The position numbers were made by a program, and so were the translations under genes. This document shows positions 54,534-63,974 of a DNA stretch of 64,000 nucleotides, piece after piece (within the stretch, counting starts at the first letter, position 1; every line of letters begins with the position of its first letter). Source of the stretch: Candidatus Fredericiella danica (lineage in GTDB: Bacteria > Chloroflexota > Anaerolineae > Caldilineales > Caldilineaceae); contig JADJPH010000034.1 of assembly GCA_016713335.1 (NCBI GenBank), positions 1 to 64,000 on the forward strand, given 5' to 3'. The notes beneath the pieces are model-generated. The model saw only the letters and a program-made list of their open reading frames with translations, was not told where the DNA came from and did not search any database.

Positions 54534-54537
54534 CGGG

Positions 54538-54858
54538 CTAGAAGAACCAGCGCCAGATCAGAAAGATCACCATCCCAAGCACGATAGTCGCCAGTAGGTT
54601 GCGCGTGCGCCAGGCGATTACAGCCGAGATGATCCCGGCGACCAGATAGGCGTTGGTGAGGCTAATGTCAATTTGCCCAGCCGGCATCACCATCGCCGGC
54701 ACAATGATGGCCGTCAGGACTGCCGGTGGGATGAATTTGAGTGCTGCCATCACCGGCTCGGGTAGGTGCACGCGGCTCACAAGCGCCAATACGGGGTAGC
54801 GCACCCCAAAGGTCACCGCCATCATCCCGGCCACCATGAGAATTTCATAGGTGCTCAT
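54538..54858 (-). CDS. azlD: Branched-chain amino acid exporter small subunit AzlD
   Basis: A 106-residue membrane protein with four helices. GVRYPVLALVSRVHLPEPVM then AALKFIPPAVLTAIIVPAMV is the AzlD signature. With AzlC it forms an exporter of branched-chain amino acids. Its ATG overlaps the azlC stop by 4 bp. Confidence 0.88.
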   Translation of the reverse strand: MSTYEILMVAGMMAVTFGVRYPVLALVSRVHLPEPVMAALKFIPPAVLTAIIVPAMVMPAGQIDISLTNAYLVAGIISAVIAWRTRNLLATIVLGMVIFLIWRWFF

Positions 54859-55634
54859 GCGTCTGCCCTGTTGCCGGCGATGTGGCGATTTTTCAATATT
54901 TCGGCGATCAGCCCAAAGACGACGCCGGCCAGGGTGGCGGCCAACAGACCAAGCCTGTTTGGCAGACCGGCCAGCACCAACGAGGCAATGCCAGCGGCAA
55001 GCACCGACACCAGGATGGGTCTACTGCGGATGCCCGGCATCAACATGCCGATAAAGGTGACCACCAGCGCAAAATCGAGCCCCCAGTTCTCAGGGTTTGC
55101 GACGGCTGATCCAGCCAGGATCCGGATCCAAGTGCAAAGCTGCCAATTTGTGTACATGATGGCGGCCGAACCAAAGTGAAACCAGTGTTTGTTTGGCGAG
55201 GCGTCGGGCGCCGTGTACCGCTGGCTGACCACCAGGAAGGTCTCATCGGTGAGCGTGAAGCCGAGAATCAGCAGCCAGCGGTGGGGAAGGTGGCGCATAT
55301 AAGGCGCGAGGCTCACGCTGTACAGGCTATGGCGGAGGTTGACGATGAAGGTGGTCAGAATGATGATCATCAGCCCGGCGCCACTTGCATAGAGACCTGC
55401 GGCAATGAACTGCGAGGAGCCGGCAAAGACAAAGGCAGACATCGCCGCTGCCGTGCCGGCGCCAAGGCCACTGCTGACCGCGACCGCGCCGAAAATGATA
55501 CCAAAGGGGATGGCGCCCACAACCAGCGGGATCGTGGCGCGCACGCCGGCCCAGAATTCGGCGCTTCTAGACGTGTCGTGTCTCGCCACTGTTTGCACTC
55601 CCGGCTGCGGTGAGAGGACTGCCTGCTTCGTCAT
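54855..55634 (-). CDS. azlC: Branched-chain amino acid exporter AzlC
   Basis: A 259-residue AzlC permease. ATIPLVVGAIPFGIIFGAVA, FVFAGSSQFIAAGLYASGAG, FIVNLRHSLYSVSLAPYMRH and LGFTLTDETFLVVSQRY are diagnostic. It exports branched-chain amino acids, and azaleucine in Bacillus. The start overlaps the stop of the upstream methyltransferase (ATGA), and the gene sits in a run with ilvE and a MocR regulator. Confidence 0.92.
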   Translation of the reverse strand: MTKQAVLSPQPGVQTVARHDTSRSAEFWAGVRATIPLVVGAIPFGIIFGAVAVSSGLGAGTAAAMSAFVFAGSSQFIAAGLYASGAGLMIIILTTFIVNLRHSLYSVSLAPYMRHLPHRWLLILGFTLTDETFLVVSQRYTAPDASPNKHWFHFGSAAIMYTNWQLCTWIRILAGSAVANPENWGLDFALVVTFIGMLMPGIRSRPILVSVLAAGIASLVLAGLPNRLGLLAATLAGVVFGLIAEILKNRHIAGNRADA

Positions 55635-56389
55635 ACGGTGGCCTTTAGCAATGCTCCGGGGCTCTCAAATGAATGATCGGCTTCGATCTTGAAGGTGTTC
55701 CGCACCTCGGCCGGCGCGCCATCCATCAGTTGCCGGATCACCGCCACCGAGTTCACCGGTGTGGCAATCCGTCTGACCCAGTCATCGAATTCCAGGCGCA
55801 AACGCCAGGTGTAGATGACTATGACTGCAAATCCCGCGTTCGCCAACATCGTTTTCCAGGCGGCGAGGGTGTGATCGCGCACATGCGATGGATCGCGCAG
55901 CAACTCGATGGCTTGGAGATGCGTATCGAGCGTGTAATCGTCGTAGGAGACGATGTCGGAGAGCAGAAATGCACCGCCAGGGCGCAGGACGCGTCGGAAT
56001 TCCGCCAGCGCCCGCTCGGGATTGGGCCAATGGTGGGCGCTGTAGCGCGATGTAACGATGTCGAAGCTTGCATCCGGGAACGCCACCGACTCGACATCGC
56101 CGATCCGGAAGTCGACATTGGTGATGTGGCGTTCCTCGGCAAGGCGGCGCCCCTGCATCAGCATACTTTCCGACAGGTCAACTGCCATCACGCGGCGCGC
56201 AGATGGCGCAAACGCCAGCGCCGTGTGGCCGGCGCCGCAGCCTGCGTCGAGAATCTGCTGGGTTCCGTTCAATGACGCCGCCGCAACCATGGGCGGCAAA
56301 TCTTCACCGGCGGCGTGCACAGTGCTGGTGCGGTACTGTTCCGCAACCCGGCTGAACTGACGTTCGACGTTCTGTTTGACTGTGGACAC
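55631..56389 (-). CDS. UbiE/COQ5-like SAM methyltransferase
   Basis: A 252-residue class I methyltransferase with motif I ILDAGCGAGHTALAFAPSAR, VMAVDLSESMLMQGRRL, DVESVAFPDASFDIVTSRYS and RRVLRPGGAFLLSDIVSYDD. The substrate is unknown. It lies 5 bp after ilvE and overlaps azlC, so it is part of the branched-chain amino acid operon, although its link to that pathway is unclear. Confidence 0.86.
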   Translation of the reverse strand: MSTVKQNVERQFSRVAEQYRTSTVHAAGEDLPPMVAAASLNGTQQILDAGCGAGHTALAFAPSARRVMAVDLSESMLMQGRRLAEERHITNVDFRIGDVESVAFPDASFDIVTSRYSAHHWPNPERALAEFRRVLRPGGAFLLSDIVSYDDYTLDTHLQAIELLRDPSHVRDHTLAAWKTMLANAGFAVIVIYTWRLRLEFDDWVRRIATPVNSVAVIRQLMDGAPAEVRNTFKIEADHSFESPGALLKATV

Positions 56390-56394
56390 CTTGC

Positions 56395-57339
56395 TTATCT
56401 CCCCGCTGTCAGCACTGGCTCACTGGCGTAGACTGGCGTTAACCAGTGGCTGTATTTCGGTTCCTCTCCGCGCACCACCCGGAAATAGAGATCCCGCAAC
56501 GCCGTTGTGATCGGTCCCATTCCGCCATTGCCAAGGGTGCGATGGTCTACGGAGGCAATCGCGGCGATCTGGACGCCTGTCCCACAAAAGAAGGCTTCTT
56601 CAGCCAGATAGACTTCGCTGCGATCGATATCGCGTTCGACCACGCGCAATCCCAATTGCTCCTCGGCCAACTGGATGACCGTGCGCCGGGTGATCCCTTC
56701 AAGGACGTTGCTGTGGACGGGGGGAGTGATGAGCGCACCGTGGCGCACCATGAAGAAGTTTTCGGCGCTGCCTTCGGCGACATGCCCGTCATGGGTTAGC
56801 ACCAGGGCCTCATCGAACCCGTTCAGCACTGCCTCGCTCTTGATCAAGGCGCTGTTTGCATAGCTGCCCGAGATCTTGCCGCGCGCCGGAATCATGTTGT
56901 CGTCGACGCGGCGCCAACTGCTGAAGCCGACGCGGGCGCCCTCCTCGGCTTGCAAATAGCGGCCGAATGGCACCGAGAAGATGGTGACCTCATCGCGCAG
57001 ACCGTGCACGCGCACGCCAATCAATTCGTCGGCCTTGTAGCCGACCGGGCGCACATAGCAATCACCACGCCAGTTCTCCAGACGGAGCAACTCCAGGGTG
57101 ATCGTGGTCAGTTCCTCAGCCGAATAGGGCAATTCAGCCATCAGGAGCCGTGCGCTGTTGAGAAAACGCCTGTAATGGTCGAGCGGGCGAAAGACAAAGA
57201 GTTGTTGCTGGGCGTCGTTCCAGTACCCACGTATACCGCCGAACCAGCCGGTCCCATAGTTAAAGGCATGGGTCATTACCGAGATGCGGGCTTCTTCGAT
57301 GGGCCGGATGGCGCCTTCAAAAAATGCGTAACGAGTCAT
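56395..57339 (-). CDS. ilvE: Branched-chain amino acid aminotransferase
   Basis: A 314-residue class IV PLP aminotransferase interconverting branched-chain keto acids and amino acids. Features are THAFNYGTGWFGGIRGYWN, YVRPVGYKADELIGV, KISGSYANSALIKSEAVLNG (PLP lysine region), DEALVLTHDGHVAEGSAENF and FCGTGVQIAAIASVDHR. AAGGAG lies before ATG 57339. It follows the MocR gene by 21 bp. Confidence 0.93.
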   Translation of the reverse strand: MTRYAFFEGAIRPIEEARISVMTHAFNYGTGWFGGIRGYWNDAQQQLFVFRPLDHYRRFLNSARLLMAELPYSAEELTTITLELLRLENWRGDCYVRPVGYKADELIGVRVHGLRDEVTIFSVPFGRYLQAEEGARVGFSSWRRVDDNMIPARGKISGSYANSALIKSEAVLNGFDEALVLTHDGHVAEGSAENFFMVRHGALITPPVHSNVLEGITRRTVIQLAEEQLGLRVVERDIDRSEVYLAEEAFFCGTGVQIAAIASVDHRTLGNGGMGPITTALRDLYFRVVRGEEPKYSHWLTPVYASEPVLTAGR

Positions 57340-57360
57340 GATTGTCTCCTTAAGCTCTAC

Positions 57361-58835
57361 CTATACAAGCGGCGTCCATTCTTCGGCTGCCGATTCAGCG
57401 GGTAATGGCGCACGCAGGTTCGTGCGGATGAGACTGGCGAGCACAAGGGCCCCGCGCTTCAGCGAATCCGGCGGCAGCACCCATAGCTGAGGCGCAGGTG
57501 TAGATCTCCGTCGTGGTCCGCCCATAAGACCTCGCCCGGCGCCACTGCCCAGCCCGCCTCAACCATCTGGCGCGGCAGATCTTGCAGCCCTGGGCGGCGC
57601 GGCAGCGTCAGCCAGCATGAAAGCCCGCCGGTGGGTTGTGTGAAGGTCACTTCATTTGGCAGGTGAAGCGCCAACGCCGCGAGTAGCGCATCGCGCCGGG
57701 CTCGATACAGCGGGATCACGCGCCGCAAATGGCGGCGCAGACAGCCGCTCTTGAGTAGTTCCGCAGCGGTGCGCTGGAGGAGCAGTGGGCTAACCAGGTC
57801 GGTTGCCATGCGTAGGCTCGTCAGTCGCTCAAGCAGCGGTTGCGGCGCAATCAGAAAGCCGATCCGGAGTCCTGGCATGAAACTCTTTGAGAGGCTGCTG
57901 AGGTAAACCACAGAGCCGTTGCGGTCAAGGGACTTGATCGCCGGCGGCGGCGGTGCGTCAAGCGCCAACGCCGCATAGATATCATCCTCGACGATTTTGA
58001 ACCCAACGCGGTGGGCGATCTCCAGCAGTTGGCGGCGACGCTCCACGGGTGCGCAGCACCCAGTTGGGTTGTGATAGGTCGAAATCGTGTAGAGAAAGCG
58101 GGCACGCGTCTGGATCGCAATGCGTTCAAGCATCTCCGGTTGCACACCCTGGTCGTCCATCGGTACGGCAATCGGGTTGAGCCCGTAACTCCGCAGTTGG
58201 TGGAGGAACCCGATATACGTGGGCTGTTCGACGAGCACCGTATCGCCGGGCTGTGCGAGCGACTGTGCGGTCAAGGCAAGGCCCTGTGTGACTCCGGCAG
58301 TGATGAGGATGTCAGCCGGCGTGGCGTCAATCCCGCGCTCCCGGACGTTTTCGGCGAATGCCAGCCTCAGCGCTGGGTCGCCTTGCGCCGAGCCGTAACC
58401 GGCCAACTCGGCGGAGTGGGGGAGCAGTTGTCCCAATACGGCCCAGAATTCTTCGGCAGGGAACAAGGCTGGGTCGGGTGAAGCCTTACCGAGCGACCGG
58501 ATCCCGCTTGACTCGCTCAACTGGAGGATGTCGCCGATCACATGGACTGCGGTTGGGGGCGTGCCGGCCGCGGCGCGGAGTGGGCGCCGCGGTTGTTGGC
58601 TGACAAATGTGCCGCGGCCAACGGTAGCCTCGATCCAGCCACCTGCCTGCAGTTCACCGTAGGCGGATTGGATCGTGAGCCGGGTGACGCCCAGGTCGTC
58701 AGCCAGTTGGCGCACCGTGGGCAGGCGCGCACCTGTCATCAGTTTGCCGGCAGCAATCTGCTCCTTGATCTGTTCTGCGATCTGTTGGTAGAGCGGCGCT
58801 GCGGCGCTGCGGTCAATCACAATTGAGATTGGCAT
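57361..58835 (-). CDS. MocR-type GntR regulator with aminotransferase domain (frameshifted)
   Basis: About 490 residues. The N-terminal winged helix is APLYQQIAEQIKEQIAAGKL then LPTVRQLADDLGVTRLTIQS. The PLP-binding aminotransferase fold I domain includes STYHNPTGCC, IVEDDIYAAL and YLSSLSKSFMPGLRIGF (PLP lysine). The last frame is interrupted near 57485; the continued frame reads LPPDSLKRGALVLASLIRTN and ends at 57361, 21 bp before ilvE. It probably regulates this operon using an amino acid-PLP adduct. The start at 58835 is chosen from family alignment. Confidence 0.87.
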
Positions 58836-58860
58836 AGGCTTAATCGCCCTGGTGAGCGGC

Positions 58861-58901
58861 ACAATTCGTCAGATTGTACTGCTTCAATGGCGGGATTGGA
58901 A
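58861..58901 (-). promoter_or_regulatory. Promoter with palindrome upstream of the mocR-ilvE operon
   Basis: On the minus strand a TTCCAA (-35, 58901-58896) is 17 bp from TACAAT (-10, 58878-58873). The palindrome ACAAT-N7-ATTGT (58861-58877) covers the -10, a natural position for repression or autoregulation. Transcription would start about 30 bp before the mocR ATG. Confidence 0.5.
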
Positions 58902-58942
58902 GGTACAATCGGTGTGAATGTACCGGGACAATCGTTGACTCA

Positions 58943-59357
58943 GTCAGAGTAACTCCGTCAGAGCACCTCCGTCAGAGCACCATCCGTGAGGGTGGTGATC
59001 CGCCCGTCTGTCAGAGCACCATCCCGTGAGGGTGGTGAGCGCCGGGCCAAAGCCAAAGCGTCCGTGCAATCCGCGCAATCCGTGTCATCCGTGATTCAGA
59101 CAGCCAAAGCTCTTGCCGCGGCGCGGCGAACCACTTACTCACGTGCGTGGCTCTGATTGGCACGCCCCCGTCCGTCAGAGCACCATCCCGTGAGGGTGGT
59201 GAGCGCTGGGCCAAAGCCAAAGCGTCCGTGCAATCCGCGCAATCCGTGATTCAGCGCGCCGCGGCCTCAGCCCGGCGAACCACTTACTCACGTGCGTGGC
59301 TCTGATTGGCACGTGCGTGACGTCGCATGTCAGCGCACCATCCCGTCAGGGTGTGGT
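58943..59357. repeat. Tandem imperfect repeats, about 164-bp period
   Basis: Two long copies (59011-59163 and 59175-59313) are flanked by partial ones starting 58943, 58957, 58971 and 59329. Each begins GTCAGAGCACCATCCCGTGA and contains CCAAAGCCAAAGCGTCCGTG, a run of (A/T)ATCCG(C/T)G words, and ACTCACGTGCGTGGCTCTGA. Caccatcccg/gggtggtg hairpins recur in each. This fills most of the 622-base gene-free stretch before xseA. No open frame is credible. Confidence 0.85.
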
Positions 59358-59457
59358 AAAATCGATGACCAGGCGCTGGCGTTGATTCTGTAACGATCAA
59401 CGATCTTGCTCAGCAACTTCGAGCCTGAACAACTCACAGTAGAAAACGCGAGGCCTC

Positions 59458-60673
59458 ATGGGTGAGCCGGTTACAGTCTCCAACTTAACGCTGCAGATTC
59501 GCATGCTGCTGGAAGGCGCGCCGTCACTGCGTGACATCTGGGTGACCGGCGAGGTGAGCAACTGGAAGCGCGCGGCCAGCGGGCATGTCTACTTCCGCCT
59601 GAAAGACAGCGGCGCCACGATCAATGCCGTGATGTGGAAGGGGCGCAGTCAGTCAAAGCTGGTTGCCGCGCGACGGCGATCAGGTGGTTGCCCACGGCTA
59701 CGTCGGGGTCTATCCGGAAGGCGGGAACTACCAGTTCTACGCCAATCAATTGCGGCCGGCCGGGCGCGGCCAGCTCTATGCCCAATTCGAAGCGCTGAAG
59801 GCGCAACTCCAGGCGGAAGGCCTGTTTGACGCCGAGCGCAAACGGCCCATCCCCGCTGCCCCACAACGGCTTGCGATCGTGACCAGCGCCGACGCGGCTG
59901 CACTACGGGACGTTCTGCGCGTACTTGCCGCCCGGTGGCCCACGGTCGAAGTGGTGGTGTTCTCGACGTTGGTCCAGGGCAGCGATGCACCTACGCAAAT
60001 CGTGGCGGCGATCACCGCCGCCAACCGTTACCACGTCACAGTGGCTGGGTGGATGCGCTGCTGGTGACGCGCGGGGGTGGCAGCATCGAAGATCTGTGGG
60101 CCTTCAACGACGGCGCGTGGCGCGTGCGATCGCCGCCAGCACCCTGCCGGTCGTCAGCGGCGTTGGGCATGAGACCGATTTCACGATCGCCGATTTTGTC
60201 GCCGACCTGCGGGCGCCAACCCCTTCGGCGGCTGCGGCCCAGATGACACCGGATCGGGCAGAGCGCATCGCGCAATTTGGGGCGATCCGGCGCGGGCTCG
60301 CCCAGCAAGCGCTCGCGCGACTGGATCAGGAACAGACTGCACTGGCGCAGTTGCAGCAGCGCCTGCAAAGGTGCATCCCGGCCGGCAGTTGGACATGCAG
60401 AAGCAGCGGCTAGATGAGCGGTCACGCCGGCTGAATGCCGCTATCGCTCGGCGCGTGGAGCGCGCAACGGACCTGCACAGTGCTCTGGTGCAGCAACTGG
60501 AATCCTTGAGCCCGCAGCGCGTGTTGGAACGGGGGTACAGCATCGTGCAGCGCAGTGACGGTGTCGTCGTGCGAGGCCCTCACGATGCAACTGCTGGTGC
60601 GCAGCTGAAGGTGCGCGCTGCGGCCGGGGAATACAGCGTCCAGAAATTGGGCGACGCGCCACCCGCTAATTGA
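59458..60673 (+). CDS. xseA: Exodeoxyribonuclease VII large subunit (frameshifted)
   Basis: About 404 residues, acting with XseB to degrade single-stranded DNA. The OB-fold domain has VSNLTLQIRMLLEGAPSLRD, VTGEVSNWKRAASGHVYFRL and VAHGYVGVYPEGGNYQFYAN. The catalytic region has RLAIVTSADAAALRDVLRVL, VDALLVTRGGGSIEDLWAFN and LPVVSGVGHETDFTIADFVA. The C-terminus has RVLERGYSIVQRSDG. Frame breaks lie near 59670, 60050, 60115 and 60385. The 3' end overlaps the convergent TPR gene by 8 bp. No xseB is visible nearby. Confidence 0.9.
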
Positions 60674-61178
60674 AGCTTCCCAGCAGCCGCTGGAGCGCGT
60701 GGAGCGCCTGGCCATACAGCGGGTCGACCGAGAGTGCGTCGCGATAGGCCATTTCGGCGCTGGTCAGGTCCCCAAGGCGCTCAAAGACCCGCCCCAAATT
60801 GTAATAAGCGTAGACGCGCGCGTCATACCGCGGTGCAACCGTCGCCTGCCGCAGCCATGGTATCGCCTCGGCCGGGCGATCCAACTCCATCAAATAGACG
60901 CCAATGTCGTTATAGGGGTTGCCGAAGTCAGGATCGACCTCAATGGCAAGCCGGCACTCCGCGATCGCCAATTCGTACAGTTTCAGGAACGAATACACCC
61001 ATGCCAGGAACGTGTGCGCTTCGCAGGTTCGGAAGATGCGCAGCGAGATCTTGTAGTCGCGGATTGCCGAGGCAAAGTCCCCTTCCATCTGGCGGCGATA
61101 GGCGCGGTGAAAATGGTCTGCCGCCTGCGCCCAGGCTGCGCGCTCGTCGTCGGACAAATTATCTGGTTGTCTGATCAT
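60666..61178 (-). CDS. TPR-repeat protein
   Basis: A 170-residue soluble protein made of about four tetratricopeptide repeats: ADHFHRAYRRQMEGDFASAI, AHTFLAWVYSFLKLYELAIA, PYNDIGVYLMELDRPAEAIP and YAYYNLGRVFERLGDLTSAE. Such proteins are binding scaffolds; no partner is evident. MIRQPDNLSDD at 61178 is the likely start. The frame is intact. Confidence 0.85.
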   Translation of the reverse strand: MIRQPDNLSDDERAAWAQAADHFHRAYRRQMEGDFASAIRDYKISLRIFRTCEAHTFLAWVYSFLKLYELAIAECRLAIEVDPDFGNPYNDIGVYLMELDRPAEAIPWLRQATVAPRYDARVYAYYNLGRVFERLGDLTSAEMAYRDALSVDPLYGQALHALQRLLGSFN

Positions 61179-61406
61179 CGCGCGCTTGCCTCTCTCATTG
61201 CCGTGCGCCCACCCATGCGACTGCGGCGCATGCCACATCTGCCAGTGTAGTGAGCATTGCAAGTGGCGTCAAACTACGCGCTGTTCTTCGTTACGGTCAT
61301 GCATGTGGTACGATGCGAGCCAAAAGTTTTCGTGGACGGGCGTGACGGGGTCGACTGTGGCGCCGGACGCATTCGATTTTACTGGAGTGGTCGAAGGACA
61401 TCGCGC

Positions 61407-62465
61407 ATGACATTCCACAGGATTCAACATAGCTGGCTTGCCGTACTCCTCATCGTTGCTGCATTATCGCTTTCCGGGTGTGGCTTCTTTGGGGGCGGCG
61501 ACGAAGAACAACCAACCGCAGAGGCAGCGCCGCCACGCACTTTGGTGCCGACGTTTACGCCGACGCCTGTGCAGGCAGTCCAGCCCGCAGCGTCGACGCC
61601 GGAACCGACGCAGGCTGTGCTTGTGGTGGACGTTGCGCCCCAGGCAGCTGTCACTTTGCCGGTCACGGCATCCACCACGGTGTCGAACGCCGCGCCGGTG
61701 GCTGCAGTGACGGCAACGCCTGCCTTGCCCCCGAGCCTGGAAGTTGCTGACGGGATCGTGAACGTGCGTCCAGGGCCTGGCACCAACTATGGGTTGGTCG
61801 GTACAGCCAATCAAGGGGAGCGCTTTCCCATTGTGGGGCGCAATGCGGAGAAAACCTGGTATAAGATTTGTTGCGTCAACGGTCAGGAAGGGTGGGTCAA
61901 CGCGGAATTGACCGACGAGGATAACGAGGAACTGGCGGTGGTGGTCGATACACCGGCGGCGCCGGCGGCGCCTGTTGCGCAGGCGCCGGAGCCTGCAGCC
62001 CCTGCGCCGCCCGCGGCCGAAGCCACGGCGACTCCTGCCCCAGCCCCACCCCCTGCGGATGACCCGTGCGCGGGCATCGGCGGCGATGGCTGCAAGTTTA
62101 AGTTGCGCAATGGGCCGGCGTTTGCGCAGAACGGCGGCAACGAGCTGAAGTTCCAGATCCACTTTATCCACAGTGGTGTCAGCGGCGGCCAGCCGCAAGG
62201 CAGCTATTTCGTATGGGTAGAGAAGGATGGCCAGAAGCTGCCGATTTCAGACGGCACGCAGTATCGCCCTGAACGACCAAGGTGGCCGCTGGGCAAGTAC
62301 AACTATGAGTACAAGGTCGGGCGGGACCAATTGCCAGGCAACAACGTTGCGGGCAACTACGCGATCTGGGTGCTCGACGGCAACGGCGAACGCGACAGCA
62401 AGACGTTCAGCTTCACGGTGCCCGATGGGCAGGGTGAGGTGTGGATCGAGTTCGATCAGGGCTGA
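61407..62465 (+). CDS. Lipoprotein with bacterial SH3 domain
   Basis: 352 residues. A lipoprotein signal peptide ends at the lipobox LSLSGC (Cys25). A Thr/Pro/Ala-rich linker leads to an SH3b domain (about 115-170: DGIVNVRPGPGTNYGLVGTA, WYKICCVNGQEGWVNAEL). A Pro/Ala linker then precedes a C-terminal beta domain (about 230-350: NELKFQIHFIHSGVSGG, NNVAGNYAIWVLDGNGERDS). SH3b domains often bind cell wall or peptides. The start is ATG 61407; an in-frame extension upstream lacks signal-peptide character. The frame is intact. Confidence 0.85.
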   Translation: MTFHRIQHSWLAVLLIVAALSLSGCGFFGGGDEEQPTAEAAPPRTLVPTFTPTPVQAVQPAASTPEPTQAVLVVDVAPQAAVTLPVTASTTVSNAAPVAAVTATPALPPSLEVADGIVNVRPGPGTNYGLVGTANQGERFPIVGRNAEKTWYKICCVNGQEGWVNAELTDEDNEELAVVVDTPAAPAAPVAQAPEPAAPAPPAAEATATPAPAPPPADDPCAGIGGDGCKFKLRNGPAFAQNGGNELKFQIHFIHSGVSGGQPQGSYFVWVEKDGQKLPISDGTQYRPERPRWPLGKYNYEYKVGRDQLPGNNVAGNYAIWVLDGNGERDSKTFSFTVPDGQGEVWIEFDQG

Positions 62466-62599
62466 GTTCGCGGAGGGAGAAAAGCCAACGCGGAGTACGC
62501 AGAGACGCGGAGGCGCAGAGAGGAGTGAGAAGAGATTGTCTCCTTGTCTCTCTTCTCCGCGAACTCCGCGCCAACTCTGCGTCTCCGCGTTGATTTTTT
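62464..62599. terminator. CGCGGAG-type inverted repeat with T-run
   Basis: GAGTTCGCGGAG (62464-62475) pairs perfectly with 62555-62566, and AACGCGGAG (62487-62495) with CTCCGCGTT (62583-62591). Both arms are built of (A)CGC(G/A)GAG words, an intergenic repeat type seen in several phyla. Six T residues at 62594-62599 follow, so it likely terminates the lipoprotein transcript. It separates convergent genes. Confidence 0.65.
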
Positions 62600-63974
62600 A
62601 AATCTCCCCGCGCGTTTCCGCGATCAGAGGATCGATCTCCTTGATCTTCGCGTACTCTGCATCCCAGAAAGCCTGGTCTGCCATCTGGCGGATGTATTCC
62701 TCATTGTAGCCAAATCGGGTCCAGAGGTCGGATTTCATCTTCTGTAGGCGCTCGTGCTGGCCCGGCGCCGTGGGATCGACAATTTCGCCGAGGCTGGCGC
62801 CCAGGAAGACACTCTTTGCCCACATCTCCAACTGCGCGTCGTCGGGCTTGCCGCCGTTGCGGGCATAGAGCGCCTCGCTGACCGACGGGTAGCGGTCATA
62901 TGAATCGGTGGCAATGGTCACCACGTTGTCGTCGGGCCCTAGCCCCAGGTATTTCGCTGTCTTGATCGCACCCACGACATTGCAGACGCAGCTTGGACCA
63001 AAGCGTCCCACGAGCTGGCCGGCGACGTCACCGGGCACACCCAGCCGCTCGGCCAGCACCCCGGCGCCTGCCTGCAAGACCTCCATCCCACGCACGGTGT
63101 CTTCGTCATGAATCAGCATCAGGAGGTCGGTGTTGAAGACGTTATGAATCAAGGTCACCATCTTGTCGCCGATGCCTTCGATCCGATGCTGGCCCTGACC
63201 GCCGTCAAAGAGTGTGCTGCACTCGCGCGGCTCGAGCGCGACGATCTTAGTGTCCGGGTAGATCGACTTGACATAATCTCCGGCGGCCAATGTGCCGGCG
63301 CTGCCAGGGGCGCTGGCGAATGCGGCGATGCGGCCGTTGCCCAGGTTTTTGGCCGCTTCAACAACGGCCGCGCCGGTGACATGGCGATGGAAGCGATAGT
63401 TGGGCATCAATTCGAATTGGGCCAGCGTGACATATTTTTCCGGTTTGCTGACATAGGCACTGTGGGTGCGCTCCAGCGTAAGAATGACGTCCGATTCGGT
63501 GCCCGGAGTGAGATCGAGTTCACCCATGTACTTCTGGATGCGGTCATAGCGTTCTTTGCTCATGTTGTCGGGCATCACGACGATGGCCTGGTAGCCTTTC
63601 AGGAGGCTGATATAGGCCGTGCCGATGCCGAAGTTGCCGGTGCTGGGACCAATCACGGTCCGATCACCTGGGCGCAGGTGATGCAGCGCCTCGGTCTCGG
63701 CCAGTGTCGCATAGGCGGGGCCGACCTTCATACTGCCACTGGGGAATGACCTCCCGGAGAGCACGATGATGTTGGCCTGGACGCCGGTCAACTCCTTTGG
63801 CAGCACCATCATCTCAGGTCTGCTGCCCGTGTGCTTCCAGTTGATATTGAACAGGTTGATAGGGTCCATTTCGCTGGTACGGGCGGCGTTGGCTTTTTCC
63901 CGCAGCTTCGCAGGCAGCAACAGGGGATTGCGCATTTCAGCATAGGTTGGGCCGGGTACGATGGCTTTCGGCAC
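62598..63974 (-). CDS. PLP-dependent cysteine synthase-like enzyme
   Basis: A 458-residue fold-type II PLP enzyme. The probable PLP lysine is in FPSGSMKVGPAYATLAE. VIGPSTGNFGIGTAYISLLK carries the Asn loop, and AAFASAPGSAGTLAAGDYVK the phosphate-binding loop. It is longer than a standard cysteine synthase (about 310), with an extended C-terminus, so the true substrate may differ. A GTG start at 63974 has GAGGAG upstream. It runs to the stop 62598-62600, overlapping the terminator repeat. The frame is intact. Confidence 0.8.
   Translation of the reverse strand: MPKAIVPGPTYAEMRNPLLLPAKLREKANAARTSEMDPINLFNINWKHTGSRPEMMVLPKELTGVQANIIVLSGRSFPSGSMKVGPAYATLAETEALHHLRPGDRTVIGPSTGNFGIGTAYISLLKGYQAIVVMPDNMSKERYDRIQKYMGELDLTPGTESDVILTLERTHSAYVSKPEKYVTLAQFELMPNYRFHRHVTGAAVVEAAKNLGNGRIAAFASAPGSAGTLAAGDYVKSIYPDTKIVALEPRECSTLFDGGQGQHRIEGIGDKMVTLIHNVFNTDLLMLIHDEDTVRGMEVLQAGAGVLAERLGVPGDVAGQLVGRFGPSCVCNVVGAIKTAKYLGLGPDDNVVTIATDSYDRYPSVSEALYARNGGKPDDAQLEMWAKSVFLGASLGEIVDPTAPGQHERLQKMKSDLWTRFGYNEEYIRQMADQAFWDAEYAKIKEIDPLIAETRGEI

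Noticed and set aside
61464..62198. A 244-codon minus-strand frame antisense to the SH3 lipoprotein.
   Set aside because: It is an arginine-rich translation of GC-biased Pro/Ala linker DNA, and a lipobox and SH3 domain are clear on the plus strand.
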